From the NCBI GenBank assembly GCA_015680905.1, contig CM027377.1, positions 65,431,501 through 65,495,500 on the forward strand: a stretch of 64,000 nt of DNA. The letters run 5' to 3'. The notes below the pieces were generated by a model. That model was not told where the DNA came from, made no database searches, and saw only the letters and a program-made list of their open reading frames with translations. Shown piece by piece: positions 1 to 9,695 of the stretch. Numbering within the stretch: the stretch's first letter is position 1; every line of letters starts with the position of its first letter. This DNA is from Coptis chinensis. Taxonomy: Eukaryota; Streptophyta; Magnoliopsida; Ranunculales; Ranunculaceae. Made by a program: the position numbers and the translations under genes.

Positions 1-2
1 TT

Positions 3-623
3 CAAACTTTAAAAGCCGCCCTAACCTCTGCACCAATTATACAGCCTCTCGATTGGTCTAAACCTTTCGAACTCATGTGTGATGCTAGTGATTATGCAGT
101 TGGTCCTGTCTTGGGACAGAAACTAGATAATAAGTCCACTGTTATTTATTATGCTAGTAAAACCTTAAACGATGCTCAACGGAATCATACAACTACTGAA
201 AAATAATTCTTAGCTGTCATCTATGCTTTTGATAAGTTTCGTCCTTATTTGGTTGGTTCTAAAACTTTAGTTTACACAGACCATGCAGCCCTTAGGTACC
301 TTCTCGCAAAGAAGGATGCTAAACAGAGATTAATCCGATGGATTCTTCTCCTGCAAAAGTTCACATTAGAAATAAAGGACAAAAGAGTGGTCAAAAACGT
401 AGTTGCCGACCACTTATCTAGAGTTACAAACGACGATGATAGTGATTCTGAGTCCATACCGGACTCTTTTCCTGATGAGCATCTTTATGCTATTTTTTCA
501 GCACCATGGTATGCTGACATTGTAAATTATTTAGCGGCTGATGTTATTCCTTATGATTGGTCAAGAAATGAACGTAGGGCCAGAGTTAAGTTATACTACT
601 GGGATGAGCCCTACCTTTTTTAA
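3..623 (+). pseudogene. Pol fragment: RNase H domain of A1
   Basis: Reading frame 3 gives the end of RT and the Ty3/Gypsy RNase H. Visible motifs are the first acidic residue in CDASDYAVG, the TTEK helix, and [19 protein letters not shown] near residue 95. It ends with the linker to integrase (DEPYLF). RNase H removes the RNA strand of the RNA:DNA hybrid during reverse transcription. An in-frame stop (TAA, 204-206) falls directly after TTEK, at the position of the conserved glutamate seen in A2 (TTEKEF). The ORF stops at 623 where the frame breaks into integrase. Its identity is clear; it is non-functional. Confidence 0.9.
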
Positions 624-1773
624 GTATTGTGCGGATCGATTATTCGTCATTGTATTCCCGGTGGGAATATAATGAAGTTCTATCATTCGCCATGACAAAA
701 GTGTGGTGGCCATTTTAGTGGAATGAAAACAGCCGCTAAAGTTCTTCAATGTGGATTTTATTGGCCTACCCTTTTTAAGGATGCCCAAGTGCATTGCAAA
801 GGCGTGTATTCGATTTGCCAACAACTTGGGCGAATCAATGGCGTAATATGATGCCACTAAATCCAATCATGATAGTAGAAAATTTTGACGCGTTTGGGGC
901 ATTGATTTCATGGGTCCCTTCTCCGTTTCCCACGGTTTCATTTATATTCTAGTTGCCGTGGACTCGTGTCTAAATGGATAGAGGCCATGGCTTGTGTAGC
1001 AATGACCATAAAGGCGGTTGTATTTTTATTAAGGAGTATATTTTATGTCGTTTTGGCATTCCTAAAGCCATCATTAGTGATGATGGTGGAACACATTTTG
1101 CAATAGAGTTGTTGCATCTCTAGTGAAAAAGTATGGAGTTACACACAAGGTAGCAACTCCTTATCATCCACAAACTAGCGGACAAGTAGAAGTTTCTAAT
1201 AGAGAAATCAAAAAGATTTTAGAAACAACTCAGAAAATCGATAGGAAAGGCTGGTCGAAGCGTCTATCGGATGCCTTTATGGTATGGGGCGGCTTTCAAA
1301 ACTCCTATAGGTATGTCTCCCTTTAGACTTGTATTTGGGAAACCTTGTCATCCGCCCGTTGAATTAGAGCACCGTGACTGTGGGCTATAAAAAGCCTTAA
1401 CTTCAATATTGACGAGGCGGTGTCAAACATGAAGTTACAATTGAATGAGCTTGAAGAAATCCGTGGCGATTCTTACGATCTCGCTGAAGGATTATAAATC
1501 TAACATGAAAGCGTGTTCATGATAAGCAAATCTTGCGCAAAGAGTTTGTGGTCGGTCAAAAGGTCTTGCTTTACAACTCCCGTCTACATATTTTCCCAGG
1601 GAAACTAAAAACCCGTTGGTTTGGACCTTTTCTTGTTACTAAAGTCCCTACGGGGCAATCACCTTGGTAAATCCCAAGGACAACAGTACATTTCAAGTCA
1701 ATGGCCAACGGTTAAAACATTTTCCGCGATCTTTCGTCCCACGATGTAGGAAGTCCATTACGGGACCCCATCT
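624..1773 (+). pseudogene. Pol fragment: integrase of A1, frameshifted
   Basis: The integrase can be followed across at least three frames. The zinc-binding region lies near 680-800, where a His-Asp-Lys-Ser stretch keeps the first histidine that A2 has lost. The first catalytic Asp region (GIDFMGPF) is near 895-925. The second (ISDDGGTHF) is near 1073-1100, and the Glu motif ([16 protein letters not shown]) is near 1174-1220. The C-terminal [11 protein letters not shown] motif is near 1600-1640. Integrase inserts the cDNA into the chromosome. Many small indels and a damaged region after 1270 mean no full protein is possible. Confidence 0.85.
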
Positions 1774-2818
1774 ATGAGGCCTGACCTTTGTCATTTGGTG
1801 TACTTCCTTTCACTTCCATATAGTGGTAAGTGCACCATTCAGGTAACCGGGCCCTCCCTATGGAGTGCATGGCTGTAAGTACCGGATCCTAAGTCCACGT
1901 TTCACATAATTCACGTTTTCCACTTTTGCATGTTTTCTCCGTCTTTGAGTTATGTTCCTCTATGGGGTGAATTATGTATTTATTGTTTTTTGTTTTTCTT
2001 ATAATAAATATTCAAATAAAAAAAAATGCTAAAATCATAGAAATAGAAATCCAAGAAGGCTTGGGAATCTGACTTTAAACGACCCACGTTTAAAACAAAT
2101 TTTGTGTTTAAAAATTTGCTTAAAAATTTGTTTGGGGGTGGGCAGTCGGTCTTTCCATCCAAACTGCTCGAACTTTCCATTTGTGTTGCTTAGGCCCGTT
2201 AGTCGTAGTTCATTCGGGTTGACTTTATCTATAACTTAGATTTCCTTCGTTCGCATAACTTACGTCACACATGCACTTCGAGGCGTTTTTCCACCTTCTT
2301 ATACGTCACCCATGGTTGGAATTGAGTGTTTTATGAATCATTGGATTGGAAATTCTCTACTGATAATTTTCATAACTCATTCGCCAAAATCGGACCCGAA
2401 GAACGGCGGCAAATTGAATTTGAAATTGCGCGAAATATCGAAAAAGTTCGGAATTCGATTTGGGCTTAGGTCCAAACCGCACGCACGTGCGTGGCACATG
2501 CGTCTCCTTCCTTCCCAAAACGCAAACAGTCGTGTTTCCTTTTCCATCCCGCCAGTTAACAAAGTTTAAAGGAAAACCTAACAACCAAAAATAAAAAAAA
2601 TAAAAAGAAAAATAAACACCTATTTACACCACGCCCATTGTTAACCACCAGCCCGAGTTCTCTCAAACAAATTCCCCACACCACCGAAAACAGCCACCAA
2701 TTCAAGCTTCCAACCTGCCACCGTACCCACCATCGCCACCACCATTGTTTTTAGTTGTTTTTCATCAAACTCGCCTCCTCCACCATCTACAAAACCATTG
2801 TTTGTTTCAAAAACTTCA
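1774..2818 (+). other. Post-pol spacer of A1 (non-coding)
   Basis: No convincing gene is present. The stretch 1790-2060 is nearly the same as the reverse complement of A3 14100-14350, which defines a shared post-integrase spacer. At 2061-2087 lies a motif (GGGAATCTGACTTTAAA) found also in A3 and A4, followed at 2131-2142 by a purine tract TTTGGGGGTGGG. Positions 2220-2400 match A3 around 13770-13960 on the other strand. From 2590 the DNA is rich in CCACC triplets and looks like a 5' leader for ORF A. Confidence 0.7.
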
Positions 2819-3841
2819 ATGGCGCTACGACGAAGAATTTTGCCGGAGCACGAGTTTGCTGCTGACCGCTTCGCGCCATTTTTTGACACGGAGATGATTA
2901 GGAGAAATTGGAATAGACTGTGGTACTCAACAGAGGATTTTTACCACTATGATTTGGTAGAACAATTCTATATGAAGAAAGAGGTGGAGGGGGATCGAAT
3001 TTTTATTAAGGTTGCGGGGAGAAGGAGGGAAGTAACGAGATAGTTGTTGGCTACTATAATTCAGGAATCCCAGTATACTAGAGTTCCTGCTTTGATGAAA
3101 GATACTGTCGTGGAAGGTGAATACAATCCGAGTTCTCATTGCGTCCGCCAGTCAAGTCTGAGAACCAACCAACCGGATCAGCTTTCGGTGGATTGGTAGG
3201 AACGTCCTCGGGAAAGAAAAAGTCAGCGACATCGGTCTGCAATGTCTGCATGTTCTCTGGATTTTGCAAATGAATAAGTATAATTTCTGCATCCTCGAGT
3301 TAATTTAAATGTGATTTGAGGAGTGGGACAGATCACTGCTCCCCATCCAGCATTGATTACTAAGATCATGCTGTCTTTTAGAGCTGTCGCAAAATCTGCT
3401 CCTATTAAGATCAAATTGCATTCTAATGCAAGTATTTATACGGATTGCATCCAAGAGACTTGGCTGTTGTCTGAAGGAAATGTAGTTGAGTTGGAGGATG
3501 AAATGGAAGATATGACATGTCTGGATGAAGATGCATTAGATAGTTGTAGTTCTAATTTAGAACGCATGCAAGTGTTGCAAACTGGCTTGCGTTGCGTTTA
3601 TGGTATTTGTAAAGATATCCGAGATAGACATATTGTAGTTTGAAATAAACAAACGAACCTTCAGACGAGAGTTGAAATGCTCGAAAGGGGTCAGGAAGAT
3701 ATCTTGTCTAACATGGAGACTATCCACCACCGTCACCAAGCCCAAAGATGCGATCTTCGGGATGAGATGGAAGCACATCGCTTGTTCCGAATAGAGATGC
3801 TAAGACGCATGCCACCCTTGGAGGGTTACATTTCGAGATGA
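2819..3841 (+). pseudogene. Post-pol ORF A of A1 (putative plant transposon protein type)
   Basis: The likely start is ATG 2819 (MALRRRILPEHEF...). The first 75 residues are acidic and aromatic (RNWNRLWYSTEDFYHYDLVEQFY), then a strand-like segment ends AGRRREVTR, followed by a TAG at 3041. The A2 homologue reads YGRRLELTREIISDIL at the same point. Further frames carry an acidic stretch (VVELEDEMEDMTCLDED) and a charged, probably coiled-coil C-terminus (RVEMLERGQEDILSNME) to a stop near 3841. This resembles the 'putative plant transposon protein' ORFs found behind pol in many Athila elements. The function is unknown. It is decayed, with several stops and frameshifts. Confidence 0.6.
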
Positions 3842-4439
3842 GTCTGAGAGACATGGCGTCGTCGCCCGAAGAACAGATGGCGCAGGCAATTCATCACTCC
3901 AGGACCAATCTCCATCTCCGGGTCCAGTTTCATCACATGGCTAGGTGTTTCGAAGAATGTTGTGTTTTGATGTTATTTTGTCTTTATTTATTTTATGGTT
4001 TTATTAGTTCGGATATTAGTTAAGTAATTAAATTAGAATTTGGGTTTGATGTTGTTTGAATTACATTTTTTTTAATATAATTTTGGTCATGTTCAAATTG
4101 TGCGTGCTTTTATCATCTATTCCACCTTCCCGAATCGTTTGGGGTGGTATTATTTCACCCTACCACAATTCGTATATGATAATCTTTTGTAAAATTGTTT
4201 TCGAGTGAGGGTTGACAATTTGGCCGATATCGGCATATCTATGATTATATTTGATGGCAACATGAAATTTATGAGAATTTAGAAGTTACTATTCTAGATT
4301 CAGCATAAGATATATTACATTTAGAATAGAATCCAGAATATGGGTTGTTTCCGTTTTCGGTTTGGAAACTTGTTGTTTCCGACAATTGCCTTAAAAATTT
4401 TTTTGGCAACTTGCCGAATCGGTTTAGGAACCCAAACCC

Positions 4440-4447
4440 TATATAAA
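4440..4447 (+). promoter_or_regulatory. Candidate internal TATA box upstream of ORF B
   Basis: TATATAAA is preceded by CCAAACCC and followed by a pyrimidine/adenine-rich leader with ACACAAAACTCACAACTCCC, the texture of a plant 5' UTR. ORF B begins about 420 bp downstream. It could drive a separate ORF B transcript, which is inferred from sequence texture only. Confidence 0.35.
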
Positions 4448-4575
4448 CTTCATTCATTCTCCACACAAAACTCACAACTCCCACATTCAACCATCATCAC
4501 CCTTCACTCCCCGTTTTCCCCTTCTTTTCCTTCACATTCCGCTAGTTCAAGAACTTCGGGCGACTCGCCCTCGTG

Positions 4576-4730
4576 GAGCGCCACTTGCGCCTTAAGCATC
4601 GCCACAAATTCTAGTCGAGTGCACCTGCGCCCAAAACAAGCGCACCTGCGCTTAGAGTACTGTAACTCAAAAACCATCAGAGCGTACCTGCGCCCCATAC
4701 GAGCGCCACCTGCGCCCAAGTGCTTGGAAG
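4576..4730 (+). repeat. Imperfect GCGCCC-type short repeats in A1
   Basis: Units such as GCACCTGCGCCCAA, GCGCACCTGCGCTTA, GCGTACCTGCGCCCCA and GCGCCACCTGCGCCCAAG recur about every 20-50 bp. A similar block occurs in the 5' leader of A4 (42588-42830), and a weaker one in A3 (17885-18020, other strand). Confidence 0.6.
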
Positions 4731-4864
4731 TCCAATTCTTCGGAGCGCTTACACTGGCTCCCATCCGGCCTTTCGCACCTCGATTTCCGTAGACGCCTTA
4801 AAATTTCTGATTTTGGGTGAGTTGTTCCAGGATCGTCGCAGCTATTCCAGAGAGTAGTTTTGAG

Positions 4865-5785
4865 ATGACATCTCCTATAGTCATTCCTGAATAGTCGTTC
4901 GAAAACTTGCTGGGAACCGATACCTATGGAGCATCGTTCCGTGAGCGGATCGTGTAGTTAGGATGGTGGCATCTTCTGGTGAGGGATGATGATACTTTTT
5001 CACCTCAGCTAACTGAATTTTTCTATAATCATATTACATTCTATTGTAACCAAGAAGGAGAACAAAAATTTTCCCTTGCAATTAATGACACGACTATAGA
5101 ATTCGGTAGTAAGTATTTGGTAGATTTGGTTTTTCGGGATTGCCCTTGCCCCGACCCTATGTTCGCGTGGGGGTATATGACCGATAACTCATACCTCTAT
5201 GAATATGCATATTTCCATGAGTATTATGGAGGAGGGGTTTTCGTGTCATGGACCCAAGGGCGATATAGCATAGCCCTTGGTAGCCTATCTCTCAACGTAG
5301 GTACAACCATGTTATTCATTATGATGAATATTTTAGGGGAACGGCAGTTTACTTCTGCCAATAGTACTGCTGGTGACATTTTCCTTGCTTTAGCTGAGGG
5401 ACGTCGCCGATATGACATTCCCCGAGTTTTAGTGGCTACTCTAAAGAGAACCCATACCATGAGGCATAAGTATCTTCTTATGCCTGTTTTGGTTGGCCGC
5501 ATTATGCGCAGTTACTTACCGAAATTCTGTACCCAGTTTACGGATTGGAAAAAGGTTGAAATCATGAGACCCACCAATCGCGTAGTCAGATCATTTCGAG
5601 CCATGACTTGGCCGGGATGGCAGGTGCAACCTCATTTGGTTGCCCCTTACACCCCATCAGACCAAGTAACACTCGAGAGATTAGCAATGGTTGATGATAC
5701 ACAACGGAAGGCGTGGCAAGTTGTTATGGCATGGCAGGATGTGAAAGAACCTCGTCCCTTTGAAAGAGAAGAGAATGATGAGTAA
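4865..5785 (+). pseudogene. Post-pol ORF B of A1
   Basis: I place the start at ATG 4865 because the frame upstream of 4979 aligns with the N-terminus of ORF B in A2 (FENLLGTDTYGASF versus FFQSMMDSNTYSHLF). Two in-frame stops (4892 and 4955) break it. From 4958 to 5785 the frame is open: an aromatic-rich N-terminal half, then the conserved block LNVGTTMLFIMMNILGERQF and a C-terminal half (MRPTNRVVRSFRAMTWPGWQ). The A2 copy has NIGTAMLFVLLNIMGDWHF at the same place. ORF B occupies the 'env-like' position of Athila, but I see no signal peptide, cleavage site or clear membrane anchor. Function unknown. Confidence 0.65.
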
Positions 5786-7447
5786 GCGGGAGTGCAGGTA
5801 AGTGTTTATTTCCAGTTAGTGTCTGTTTATGTCCCAAGCAAGTAATTTCTTACTACCCCATAACGGGTGGAACTCTTATAGAGTTGCGTCAATTTTTTTT
5901 ATTTCCTATTTTAGTATGTTCTAACCTTGTTTTGCAGATGTTCCAGAATTTCACGCGTTTCCATGATATTTTTCTATTCTCTTTATTTAAATGCTTTGAG
6001 GACAAAGCATGCTTCTTGTTGGGGGCATAGAAACACGTGTAATTAAGGCATCTGTTAGGATATAGATATGTATAATATGCATTTGTTTTCAAGTTAAAAA
6101 TTTCAAAAATATAAATAAATAAGTTTATGCTATACACTTAGGAATATTGGTATTGTTTTCTTTCTCTATGCTCTTAACAATCTAGAAGTCTCACGTAGCT
6201 TTTGCATCAGAATAATTGTTAGAAACTTAGGTTAATATGTAGGTAATAATCTTTGCATCTATCTATAAATATATTACATGAGTATCTATGATTGTTATGA
6301 TGAAGTTTCAAATCTAGGCTAGAGTACTTTATTCTACAAATCCTGTGGAGAATATAGCTTAAAGCCTTATATGAGTGAAACATTTGAGAAATGACACAAG
6401 GGAGAAGTAAAATCCGGATAGAGAAATCACACGTCCACTTGCTTGATCACTAAACCATATCCTAAGCGAGAATTTAGGCCCTCTTTGGATCGATATAGCC
6501 AGAAATTCAAACCTATGAATTATTTTCCGCTAGTCACCCCTCTGAGCCTTTCTTTAGCCTTTCATAAACCACAAATCCTTTACCCTGTTATAAAAACAAA
6601 ACAAAAAATTAAAAAAATAAAAATTGCTAAAATCAAACTACCTAATTTAGAATAAGTCTGAGAATAGAATGAGGAAGAAAGAAGAAGAGAAAAACCTGTG
6701 TAAACAAAAATTAGTTAGTTGCTTCAGAAAATAAAGAAAAGAAGTTTCCATCCAAAGAAAAGAAAAATAAAAATAGAAATAAAATAAAAACTCCAAAAAA
6801 ATAGAATAAAAGGAGTCAGAAGCCAAAGAAAAAAAAATATAGCTAAGAATGGAAACAAGGTGTAGAAGCAAAAGTAAATAACAAGGGTTTCTCTAGTTAC
6901 ATAATATGAAGACTCTATTATCTCAGACTTGTCCTTTTTGAATATCCATTTCCTTCCTTCTTAAACCATCTCCTAATCCCCGCAACACCTAATAAAGACC
7001 TCTAGCTCAATTGGGAATAGGTTAGTGTGATAGTAAGTGGCAGATGTGTTGATCGACTCCGGCTTCCTTGTGTGTCATTGAGATTGTAAGGTAAAGTGTG
7101 CCCATCAAGCAAGACCGGAGTAGCTAAACCGAGTGGAAAAATCGAGTGTTGTATCTTGACTATTATTGTGAGAACCTACTTAAGGACGCTATTCTGAGTT
7201 TCAGAAACGGACCTATTAATGCATTTCATAGTATTACTCATTGTATATATGTTTATTGTAGAAGATTGATTATTATGCATATATTAGCTTAGGTTTCAAC
7301 TTGATTATTCTATATTCATTGCTAGTGAGATGTATAGTTAATTTAGAGCATGAATAAGGAAACAATAGTTTTATTTCTTCATCGTTGTAGTATAGATGAA
7401 GTTTGTGAGTACCTTCACTAGAAAACTCTCACGAGGCTACAACTCGT

Positions 7448-7469
7448 CCACTAGGGGAATTCCTAGTGG
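7448..7469. other. Palindrome centred on GAATTC (A1)
   Basis: Arms CCACTAGG and CCTAGTGG flank a GAATTC centre. The same palindrome lies 130-165 bp inside the 3' LTR in A2, A3 and A4, always within ACTCGTCCACTAGG...CCTAGTGGTTTAAGG. Confidence 0.8.
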
Positions 7470-7586
7470 TTTAAGGCCTTGTCAGATATGGTCAATGCAA
7501 TCAGCCAAATAAACGAGATTAGTTAGAACTCCATTTTTTGGTCACTTATTATAATTTCTCATATTTCCTTGAGGACAAGCAAAATG

Positions 7587-7601
7587 CTGTTAGGGGTGGT
7601 T
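7587..7601 (+). other. Polypurine tract of A1 (degenerate)
   Basis: TTAGGGGTGGTT lies directly upstream of the LTR TG, where A4 has TTTGGGGGTGGTT. It would prime plus-strand DNA. One of the G residues is replaced by A. Confidence 0.75.
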
Positions 7602-9089
7602 TGATAAGAGCCCAAAACTGTAGTTTTTAACCCTTAACAATCGTACTTTTAGACCAATTATGTGAATAATAAGTAAGAGTTAATACTCGACACGTGTTTT
7701 ATGCATTTCGGGCTTCAAAGTCCATTATGTGCAGAAATGTGCCACTTTAGCGAGATAAAGGAGAAAAGGTCGGTTGCTAAGGAGTTCTGTGATTAAAGTC
7801 CAATTTTTAAGAAGACAAAGCGTCTGTAAAGCCCGGTCAAAAGATGAAAAGTCAAAGTCCACGCGGGCAGAAATAGTGCACAAAGTCAGCAGAATTTCCG
7901 AAAACCATATCTTTGGACTCAGACCTCGGAATTGGGCCTACCTTATGTCAAAACGACCGACTCGGAAAGAGCTTTCCAACGGTCTAAGCCTGGACCAAAT
8001 CAGAGGAGTAAAAGTGGATTAAAAGTTTGTCAAAGCCAACTCCAGCTGAAGAGGCCTTTTTGGACTGAAAGAATTGGGTTTTGGGCCTGATTTTTCGGCC
8101 CAAAACATGGCTCCAAGACCATGCACGATTTTTGGATCTGAAGCATATAAAAACAAAAGTTTAGCTCTTTGTAATGGTAGCTAATTAGACCTAAAATATA
8201 GATAATTCTAGATCTAGTTTTAATTGTTTTTAATTAAGTTTAGTTTCATTTTCATTCCTTGTTTTAGATTAAACCTCGAAAATATTGTTATTGCTTGATT
8301 AGATAAATAAAATAGTAGATTCTTGTTCATTTTGATTTTTGTCATTTACAATTGTTTAGATCTAAATTCCTTTATTACTTGTTATTCATTTCCTATTTAT
8401 TACCTGAGATTTCAATTATTGTTTAGTAAAATTGCATAAGATAAGAGTTTAATATGATGTCTAGTTTTAATTCAATGGGAAATGATAGTAGCATGACTCA
8501 AGGCTAAACCTCCATTAGAGGGGGTGAAGAAGCCTTGATGAAGCTTGATCCTTGTTAACTTAGAAATCGTCGTAAGAGTTTATTCCACTCTAGAAGGTCG
8601 TTGATTAAGCCATGAGAATGGGTGGATCTAACCTCATATGCTAGTTATTGATTGGTAGAGATGTCATGTATAATTAGGGATTAGAATTACTATTTTGATA
8701 TGCGAAGCATTCAATTTGGATCAAGACGAGTCTTTGTTAGTTGATTAAGTTGAGTTAAGGTGAATTCAATTCCCTTTAATTCTTTATCTAGATTCAAACC
8801 CTTAGCATTCTATCATTTCGTTATTCGTAACTTGTTAATTGAATTCACCTCGTAGTATAGAATTCCTCTCGTAAATCTCTCATTAGACCTTGGACTGATT
8901 AGTTGATACGAACCCATCGCATGCTAAAGAACTAGGAGTGGAACGAATCATCTACTCCACTATATCTCAATAGGATTGAGAGTAGAAAAATATCTTTGAT
9001 AAATCTAGTAACAAGCAGTTGTAGTTTTACTTTCGTTTAGAGTTTCATCGCTTTATTCATTAGTAAAACTATTTATTTTATGTTTATCA
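7602..9089 (+). repeat. 3' LTR of A1 (1488 bp)
   Basis: It starts TGATAAGAGCCCAAAACTG right after the purine tract and ends TTTATGTTTATCA at 9089. Beginning and end both match the A3 and A4 LTRs in type. It contains a TATA box at 8146 and a short open frame (7774-8022) coding a basic peptide with LRPRNWAYLMSKRP, also present in the other LTRs. The partner LTR lies outside the window. Confidence 0.9.
8146..8152 (+). promoter_or_regulatory. TATA box of the A1 LTR
   Basis: TATAAAA lies in the context GAAGCATATAAAAACAAAAG. The same site, GTATAAAAACAAAAG, exists in both A3 LTRs. This is the probable U3 promoter for the genomic RNA. Confidence 0.6.
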
Positions 9090-9695
9090 GAGAGTTAATA
9101 AAACACATGTGAGGGAAAATCTTTGTTGTTTGGTTTAGTAAGTTGTTTAGGAACAACAACTAGACCTACATCCTATCCCAAAATGATAGTTGGTGTAGTG
9201 TCTAGTTAGGGATCAAAGTGATGAGCTTAGAGATAAGTCATTGCTTTGGTTCCACATGCTAGCATGTATGAGCTTAGAGATGAGTCATATATATTAGGGA
9301 TCAAGTTTTTCTTTTATTAGGACTTGTCTATAAGTTCTAGGAAGATAATAATGAACTTATTAAAATCAAATAACAAAGGTTATCTTTACATGAGGAGGAT
9401 TAACTCTCCACCTTTGTTTTTAGTAAAATTTTATTGTGTCTTAGTTTCATGATTTTTGTAACTTAATGTTTTTAATTTTTGTGTAGTAAAGAAACCAAGT
9501 ATTTAGTATTAATATAATCATATTTAAACTTACTCACTAGTTCCCTAAAGAGTAAAACAACCAAGTTGTAGTTTGTCCTAAGCTTTAGGTTGGTTCGAAT
9601 CCTTACTCCAACTATATGAACACGAAGATCGTGAGTAAGGAAAAACTTTGAATTCACACTTTTGCCAAAGAAGAGAAGCAATTCTCTAACATAGC
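9090..9695 (+). repeat. Remnant of the 5' LTR of A2, left of the A3 insertion
   Basis: There is no gene. The DNA follows the A1 LTR directly and continues after A3 with AAAAAGGCAAATTTCA (ending 19734), three bases before a perfect PBS. I infer that it is the downstream part of the A2 5' LTR. TCTATAAG near 9329 could be a TATA box. It cannot be matched to the A2 3' LTR, because that copy keeps only its upstream half. Confidence 0.6.
9691..9695. repeat. Target site duplication of A3 (left)
   Basis: ATAGC directly precedes the A3 LTR and is repeated at 19714-19718 directly after the other LTR. Confidence 0.9.

Larger units (their letters stand above)
3842..4864 (+). other. Spacer between ORF A and ORF B of A1
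   Basis: AT-rich DNA follows ORF A up to about 4430. Then comes a TATA-like box (4440) with a C/A-rich leader (4448-4530), and a block of imperfect GCGCCC-type repeats (4576-4730). A 150-codon open frame crosses 4340-4792, but it reads through the repeat block and has no recognisable domain, so I do not call it a gene. The edge of the large deletion in A3 corresponds to about 4139 here. Confidence 0.6.
5786..7601 (+). other. Conserved 3' non-coding block of A1
   Basis: This stretch has no gene. It is highly similar to A4 46380-47972 and clearly related to A2 29942-31670. Landmarks shared by all three are GAGGACAAAGCAT with a G-rich tract (about 5997-6028), GAGAATTTAGGCC (6469), CCTCTAGCTCAATT (about 7000), the GAATTC-centred palindrome (7448) and GAGGACAAGCAAAATGCTG (7570). 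Purine-rich DNA fills 6655-6880. Conservation in a non-coding region suggests cis functions such as RNA packaging or plus-strand priming. Confidence 0.7.
1..9089 (+). mobile_element. Athila-type Ty3/Gypsy LTR retrotransposon A1 (3' part; 5' end outside window)
   Basis: The order is RNase H, integrase, spacer, ORF A, spacer, ORF B, 3' non-coding block, purine tract and 3' LTR, all on the plus strand. The pol text is close to the A2 copy downstream, whose RT carries the Athila-specific insertion, so A1 is placed in the same lineage. The 5' LTR, gag, protease and RT lie upstream of the window. All its genes are broken by stops and frameshifts, so this copy is dead. It appears to sit inside the 5' LTR of A2, because the sequence after 9089 leads, across the A3 insertion, to the A2 primer binding site. 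The TSD cannot be checked because the other end is missing. Confidence 0.88.

Noticed and set aside
4340-4792. A 150-codon plus-strand frame between ORF A and ORF B of A1
   Set aside because: It reads through the GCGCCC repeat block and spans the TATA site. No domain, and the composition follows the repeats.
4865-5785. Calling ORF B an envelope protein
   Set aside because: The position is env-like, but I see no signal peptide, cleavage site, or clear transmembrane anchor in A1 or A2.
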